A stretch of DNA of 64,000 bases, taken from the NCBI GenBank assembly GCA_963734575.1, contig CAVTHT010000004.1, positions 1-64,000 on the forward strand, written 5' to 3'. Source of the stretch: CAIWHR01 sp963734575. GTDB taxonomy: Bacteria; Pseudomonadota; Gammaproteobacteria; Burkholderiales; Casimicrobiaceae. Every line of letters begins with the position of its first letter. Position 1 is the first letter of the stretch. The position numbers and the translations under genes were made by a program. Positions 58,789 through 64,000 of this stretch are shown one piece after another. The notes beneath the pieces are model-generated. The model was not told the DNA's origin. It did no database searches and saw nothing but the letters and a program-made list of their open reading frames with translations.

Positions 58789-59414
58789 TGTTCACCGGCA
58801 TCGTCGAGGCCGTCGGGCGTGTCGCGGCAACGGTTCCGCAGGGCGATGGACTGCGGCTCGTCATCGAGCCGGGAGCGATGGCAGTGCAGGACATCGCGAT
58901 CGGCGACAGCGTCGCCGTCAACGGTTGCTGCCTCACCGTGGTCACACGGGACACCGCGCCGCCGCGACTGTCCTTCGATGTCTCGGGAGAAACTCTTCGC
59001 TGCACCGTCGGCCTCGATGGGGGTTCCGCGGTGAACCTGGAGCAGGCACTGCGCGTCGGCGATCGACTCGGTGGCCATTTCGTCAGTGGTCATGTGGACG
59101 GCGTGGGGCGCGTGCTGCGCTTCGAACGCGTGCCGGCAGCGTCCGGTGGTCCGCCGAGCTGGACACTGGAAATCGAAGCACCGGCGGAGCTCGCGCGGTT
59201 CATCGCGGCGAAGGGCTCCATCGCCGTGAATGGCGTCAGCCTCACGGTCAATGCCGTGCACGGATCTGCATTCACCCTGAACCTGATCCCGCACACGCTG
59301 GAGGTCACGACATTGCGGGACCTTGCCCCGGGCACGGGCGTGAACCTGGAAGTGGACCTGGTGGCGCGCTATCTCGAGCGCATGCGCGAACCCGACCGTA
59401 AACCGCCTCCGTGA
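58788..59414 (+). CDS. ribE: Riboflavin synthase alpha chain
   Basis: The 208-residue enzyme makes riboflavin from two lumazines. It begins MFTGIVEAVGRVAATVPQGD and shows two similar lumazine-binding halves, each with the SVAVNGCCLTVV or SIAVNGVSLTVN motif, and GHFVSGHVDGVG between. It is translationally coupled to ribD. Intact. Confidence 0.96.
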   Translation: MFTGIVEAVGRVAATVPQGDGLRLVIEPGAMAVQDIAIGDSVAVNGCCLTVVTRDTAPPRLSFDVSGETLRCTVGLDGGSAVNLEQALRVGDRLGGHFVSGHVDGVGRVLRFERVPAASGGPPSWTLEIEAPAELARFIAAKGSIAVNGVSLTVNAVHGSAFTLNLIPHTLEVTTLRDLAPGTGVNLEVDLVARYLERMREPDRKPPP

Positions 59415-59523
59415 CGCCGCATCGCAGCGGCGGCGCGAGGGTACTGCGCCGGTGCTTGCGCGGCACCGAAGCCGCCGAAAGCTGGCGCTCCGTGCTGTGG
59501 CGGGCGACTGCGGAAATGCATTG

Positions 59524-60063
59524 ATGGACATGCAGGTCGTCACCACTGGAGACCTCGTCCTCGAGCCGCTCGTGGTGGCGCACGCGGAGGCGATGTTCGA
59601 CGTGCTCAACGATCCGGTGCTGTATCGCTACCTCGATTATCCGGGCCCGCCGTCGCTGACCCATCTGCGTGGGGTGTACGAGCGCCTGCAGGCACGAACG
59701 TCGCCCGACGGCAGCCAGCAATGGCTGAACTGGGTGATTCGACCACACGGTCAGGCGCCCATCGGCTACGTGCAGGCAACGGTGACCGCGCACCGCAGCG
59801 CGTGGATCGCGTACGTCCTTGCCACGGGCCATTGGGGACGCGGCCACGCGACGCAGGCAGTACGCGCGATGCTCGAGCACCTCGCCGCTGCATACGGGGT
59901 GCGCCGGTGCCTCGCCACGGTCGAGGCGGCGAATGGCCGGTCCATCCGCCTGCTCGAGCGGCTTGGTTTCCGGCGGGCGACGGAGGCGGAGCTGCGTGAC
60001 CATGACCTGTCGCGCACGGAGTACCTGTTCGTGCGCGATGCCGGCGCCGAGTCGGCACGCTGA
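59524..60063 (+). CDS. GNAT-family N-acetyltransferase
   Basis: A 179-residue acetyltransferase of the RimJ/RimL-like type: LVLEPLVVAHAEAMFDVLND at the start, the acetyl-CoA loop GHWGRGHATQAVRAML and VEAANGRSIRLLERLGFRR. The substrate is unknown. The ATG at 59524 lies 109 bases past ribE. Confidence 0.85.
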   Translation: MDMQVVTTGDLVLEPLVVAHAEAMFDVLNDPVLYRYLDYPGPPSLTHLRGVYERLQARTSPDGSQQWLNWVIRPHGQAPIGYVQATVTAHRSAWIAYVLATGHWGRGHATQAVRAMLEHLAAAYGVRRCLATVEAANGRSIRLLERLGFRRATEAELRDHDLSRTEYLFVRDAGAESAR

Positions 60064-60262
60064 TGTGGAGTCCGGGTCGTCCCGCCGGACCGATGCCGCC
60101 GCGGCCGGAATCGGAACGGACGGGCAGCGGTAAAATGTGGCGACGTCCGGGGTGTCACCCCTTCGTCGCCGCCATTGCCATGGCCGCCACGCATGATCCG
60201 GCGATCCGCGCGACGAACGTGAACAACCTCACCGCTGGCCCGCAGCAATCGGAGAAACGACC

Positions 60263-61770
60263 ATGGATCTCACCACACTCGACCGCCTGCCGCTCTGGAT
60301 CGGCGGTTCCGCCATCGCGGCGCGCACGCAACGCTATGGCGAGGTCACCAATCCTGCGACCGGCGAGGTCGTCCGCCACGTCCCGTTCGGCAATCGCGAG
60401 GACGTCGATGCGGCGGTGAGCGCAGCGCGTGCGGCCCTGCCCGCGTGGCGGGCAGCACCGCCGCTGCGCCGCGCGCGGATTCTCATGCGTTTTCGCGAAC
60501 TCATGGAAGCGAACAAGAAAGAGCTCGCGCGGGTGGTCACCGAAGAGCACGGCAAGACGCTCGCCGATGCGGAAGGGTCGATCACGCGTGGCATCGAGGT
60601 CGTCGAGTTCGCGTGCGGCATTCCGCACCTCCTCAAGGGCGAGTTCAGCGAGAACGTCGGCACCGACGTGGACAGCTGGTCGATCCGCCAGCCCGTGGGG
60701 GTCTGTGCCGGGATCACGCCATTCAACTTTCCGGCGATGGTCCCGATGTGGATGTTCCCGGTGGCGATCGCGTGCGGCAACACGTTCATCCTGAAGCCAT
60801 CCGAGCGCGATCCGAGCTTCGCGCTGCACATGGCCGAGCTGCTCAAGGAAGCGGGCCTGCCCGATGGCGTCTTCAACGTCGTTCACGGCGACAAGGAAGC
60901 CGTCGACGCGATCCTGGAGCATCCGGCATCCACGCGGTGTCGTTCGTCGGCTCGACGGCGATCGCCCGTTACATCTACGAGACCGGCGCGCGCCATGGCA
61001 AGCGCGTGCAGGCGCTCGGCGGTGCGAAGAACCACGCGATCGTCATGCCCGATGCGGATCTCGATTTCGCGACCGAGGCAATCATCGGTGCGGGCTATGG
61101 CTCGGCCGGCGAGCGCTGCATGGCCGTCTCCGCCGTGGTCGCGGTGGGCGACGTCGGCGATGCGCTGCGCGATCGTCTGGCGGCGCGGGCGCGCAGCGTG
61201 CGCACGGGTGCCGGTACGGATCCACAGTCGGAGATGGGTCCGGTGATCACGTGCGCGGCGCGCGATCGCATCATGGGTTACATCGACCGCGGGGTGGAGG
61301 AGGGCGCCGAGCTCGTCGTCGACGGACGCAAGCCGAGCGTTCCGGGGTACGAGGCGGGCTTCTTCGTCGGCCCCACGCTGTTCGATCGCGTCGAGCCCCA
61401 CATGAGCATCTACCGTGACGAGATCTTCGGTCCCGTGCTCGCAATGGTGCGCAGCGAATCGCTGCGCGCCGCCATCGAGCTCGTGAACGCGAATCCCTAT
61501 GCCAACGGCGCGGCGCTCTTCACGCGCTCGGGTCATGCGGCACGCCGGTTCCAGCAGGATGCCGAGATCGGCATGCTCGGCATCAACGTGCCGATCCCGG
61601 TGCCGATGGCGTTCTATTCCTTCGGCGGCTGGCGCAACTCGCTGTTCGGCGACCTGCACGTGCACGGGATGGACGGCGTGCGGTTCTACACGCGCGGCAA
61701 GGCGATCACCGCCCGCTGGCCCGACGACGGCAGCGCCGCGCCGGGCTTCCACATGCCGCTGATGGGCTGA
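60263..61770 (+). CDS. mmsA: CoA-acylating methylmalonate-semialdehyde dehydrogenase (one frameshift)
   Basis: The enzyme converts (methyl)malonate semialdehyde to propionyl- or acetyl-CoA with NAD in valine and inositol breakdown. The NAD-binding TPFNFPAMVPMWMFPVAIAC, the active cysteine in GYGSAGERCMAVSAVV and the C-terminal FSFGGWRNS-like YSFGGWRNSLFGDLHVHG identify the family. A missing G at about 60930 (CATCCGGCATCC) shifts the frame between ILEHP and IHAVSFVGSTAIAR; this is the only clear deletion I see in the window. Corrected length is about 502 residues. Confidence 0.93.
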
Positions 61771-61781
61771 CCGGAACTTGG

Positions 61782-62574
61782 CTACTTCGCCGCAGGCGCG
61801 CTGGTCGTGGTGCCGCCCGCGCTCGCGCTGAACGCACCGGCGGCGCGGGCTGCAGCATCGTCCGCGTCGATCGAGAACACGAACTCGAGCACGATCCAGT
61901 AGGGCACCGGGTGCGTCGCCACTTCGGCCGGCGCGAACCGTGCGTGCTGGAGCGCTTCCGTCACGGCCTGCGAGAACGCCGGGTCATCCCGCACCAGTTC
62001 CAGGCTGGTGACCTGTCCGCGTTCGTCCAGGTCCAGCGCGACGGCGACGCGGCCACCGGCACGCGCCCGGCGTGCCTCGGCGGGATAGGTCGCCAGGACG
62101 CCGCCCAGCAGGCGCGGTTCCCGGTCGACGCGGGCGGGATAGCGATCGCTCGCGCGCGCCAGGTCGCCCTGCGTTGGCGGTGTTCAGGATGCCGAGTGTC
62201 ACGGTGCCCGCAGGATCCGCCGGGGGTGCCGGTTGCGCCACCGACGGCGTGGCTGCCAGGAGTGGCGGCGGCGCGGCGGCCGGTGGATCGGCCACGGGCA
62301 CCACGACGGGTTCGGGCACCGGCTCGGGCGCGGGCGTGATCTCCACCGGCGACACGGGCAACGGCGGAGCCTGCAGCACGGCCTGCAGCACCGGCGCCTG
62401 CGCAGGCAATGACGACGATTGCGCAGGCGGGAGTGCGAGCAATCGGCTCGCGCCGATGCTCAGCGCGGCATGCAGCAGCGCCGAGCACACCAGAGCGATG
62501 GTGATGCGGCGTGCATGCGGCTTTTGCCGGATGAGTGCCGACGGCAGGATGGAGGAGAGCAACGGGGTGGTCAC
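61782..62574 (-). CDS. TonB-like energy-transducer protein (one frameshift)
   Basis: The N terminus (MTTPLLSSILPSALIRQKPH) has a single membrane helix (ITIALVCSALLHAALSI), then a long Pro/Ala/Val-rich periplasmic linker, then a TonB C-terminal domain seen as PRLLGGVLATYPAEARRARA and DERGQVTSLELVRDDPAFSQ. The second part is in another frame; the shift is near 62168 and 793 bases equal 263 residues plus one. There is no exbB-exbD nearby, so it may serve another role. A 25-residue Gly/Ala tail follows the domain. Confidence 0.72.
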
Positions 62575-62646
62575 GGTGCGCAGGCCAGATGCAGCACGGC
62601 CGCCTCGCGCAACGGAGGCGGCCGCGAATGCGTTACGTGGCGGTGA

Positions 62647-64000
62647 TCATTGCGACAGCAGTCGCCACGACATGCGGTGCGCGGTGAAGAACGCCGGCGG
62701 GCGGATCTTGACGAACTTCAGCTTGCTGCCCGCCGCCCCGCCGGACAGGGCGGCCGTGATGTTGGGCACTTCCTGTCCGTTGTTGTCGAGCGCCACCAGT
62801 TCGAGCCCGACCCCACCCTCCGCCGAATAGTAGCTTTCCATGATGTTCCCGCCGGCATCCTCGATCAGCGAGTTGCCGCGCGCGAATTCGCGGGCATACA
62901 GGGTAGCGGGCTGGCCGGTGAGGCAGGGATCGTCCTGCGGCGACGTTGCCACGTACGCGACGATCGACAGGGCGGCCTGCGGCTGGACGATGATGCGCTG
63001 TCCGTCCGGCAGATCGTCGAACCAGCCGTTGTCCGGCTTGCCGGCGAGTCCGTCCGCGTCCTTGGTCTCCTCGAGATCGGCACGCGTGACCGGCTTCGCG
63101 AACTTCTTCGGCACCGTGGTCGTGCCATCGCGGATCGCGTACATCGTCTGCTGCTGCGGATCAGCGAGATCGGAGGCGTGATACAGCTTCCCCGTGCCGA
63201 CGAACACCCAGCGGTCGACGCCGTTCTGGATGTCGATCTCGATCTGCGGAGGCGTGCGTCACCGGTTGCCCCTTGCCACCGGCATCGGTCAGCGTGGCCA
63301 CCTGGGTCACGCTCCACGTCGCGTCGTCGGGATCGGCGATGTCGAAGCGCCAGAAGTTGCCCAGCAGGTCGCCGGCGTAGATCTGCTCGGTCATCTGGTT
63401 GCGATAGTCGAGCGTGTAGCCGGCGAGGTGGGCGAGCCCGGACGGCGTCGCCGCGCTGCCTGCGCCCGTGGACATCGTCTTCAGCAGCGCGCCCGTGGCC
63501 GCGTCGACGAAGAACACCTTGCCCTCGCCGCTCGCATTGTTGTAACCCGCCGGGATCAGCACCACCCACTTGTTCCCCCACTTCTTGTTGTGGGTCTTGG
63601 TGATCACCGGCTTGCCGTAGCTGTAGCCCATGTCGGGATCGCTGAACTCCCAGACGACCTTCTTGGCTACCGCGGCTTCGTCGGTGAAGTCCGCCGGAGT
63701 CGTGATGTCGACGGCGTAGTACGAGCGCCCACCCTTGCCGAGACCGCCGACGAGCAGCGTGCGCCAGTCGCCCGTGCCACCACCGAAGTCGACATCGACG
63801 ACCTTGGGCGTCGCGTCGACGTAGTAATGGTGCTTGAACGCGGGCAGCGCGCCGTCCTGGTAGGAAAGGGCGCCGAGCCCCGTTGCTCCGGCGCGGTACA
63901 CGCCCAGCGGCACGTAGGCCCAGGCTTCATTGCCCGTGGCGTCATCCAGGGCGTGCAGCATTCCATCATTGGCGCCGACGTAGACGCGTCCGGGCCGCGC
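62647..64000 (-). CDS. pilY1: PilY1-type pilus assembly protein, C-terminal part (one frameshift, 5' end outside window)
   Basis: The visible 450 residues are the C-terminal beta-propeller of PilY1, with VYVGANDGMLHALDDATGNE, a FVGTGKLYHASDLAD blade and DLLGNFWRFDIADPDDATW. The two halves are in different frames, joined near 63255. PilY1 sits at the tip of type IV pili and has a calcium site; the Ca loop is not clearly seen here. A minor-pilin cluster next to nrdR/ribD is usual in betaproteobacteria. The start is beyond 64000. Confidence 0.85.

Overview
The window looks like a chromosomal segment of a high-GC betaproteobacterium, most likely Burkholderiales-like. Support comes from the gene neighbourhoods (ispB | rplU-rpmA; lptF-lptG | pepA-holC-DUF2486-valS; darP | pmbA; glyA-nrdR-ribD-ribE close to pilY1) and from the TRAP transporter genes. 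This placement is inferred from gene order and was not computed.

Positions 1-18086 form an arsenic and molybdenum-enzyme region. It reads: arsR-arsC-acr3 (minus strand, acr3 cut by the window edge); a cysteine-free AhpD/CMD-like gene (minus); a seven-gene plus-strand operon (2115-9434) for a Tat-exported bis-MGD molybdoenzyme with its ferredoxin, a diheme cytochrome c, a TorD-type chaperone, a large 4Fe-4S protein, a MobB-like protein without a P-loop and a YqeB-like protein; a CMD protein with a Met/Cys-rich tail, an ECF sigma factor and a SHOCT protein; arsenite oxidase aioBA (minus); and the divergent regulatory genes aioXSR (plus). The aioB-aioX intergenic region carries a sigma-54 type promoter facing aioB and two upstream inverted repeats that are good candidates for AioR sites. 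The biochemical logic is clear for arsenic: periplasmic AioBA oxidises arsenite to arsenate, AioX/S/R senses arsenite and switches on aioBA, and ArsC with Acr3 reduces cytoplasmic arsenate and exports arsenite. The substrate of the second molybdoenzyme cannot be told from sequence alone. A tRNA-Pro(CGG) gene lies just past aioR with its 3' end facing the region, the usual geometry of an island attachment site.

From 18.3 to 64 kb the content is mostly core: isoprenoid quinone side chain synthesis (ispB), ribosomal proteins, LPS export, aminopeptidase, ValRS, rRNA methylation, RNA helicase, BipA, RmuC, MtfA, AidB, molybdenum cofactor gene mogA, PmbA, a TRAP system (two tandem dctP genes, dctQM on the other strand) with a two-component system, a CPA2 antiporter, glyA, nrdR, riboflavin genes, mmsA, a TonB-like gene and part of pilY1. 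Two repeat clusters (25.98-26.22 kb and 38.59-38.91 kb) contain copies of a GGCTGAAGCC-centred palindromic element.

A striking technical or biological contrast runs through the window. I count about 24 single-base frameshifts in otherwise well-conserved genes between 18.3 and 64 kb, nearly all of them +1 insertions, and none in the arsenic/molybdoenzyme region. The simplest reading is sequencing error with uneven coverage, so the broken genes are annotated over their full inferred length.
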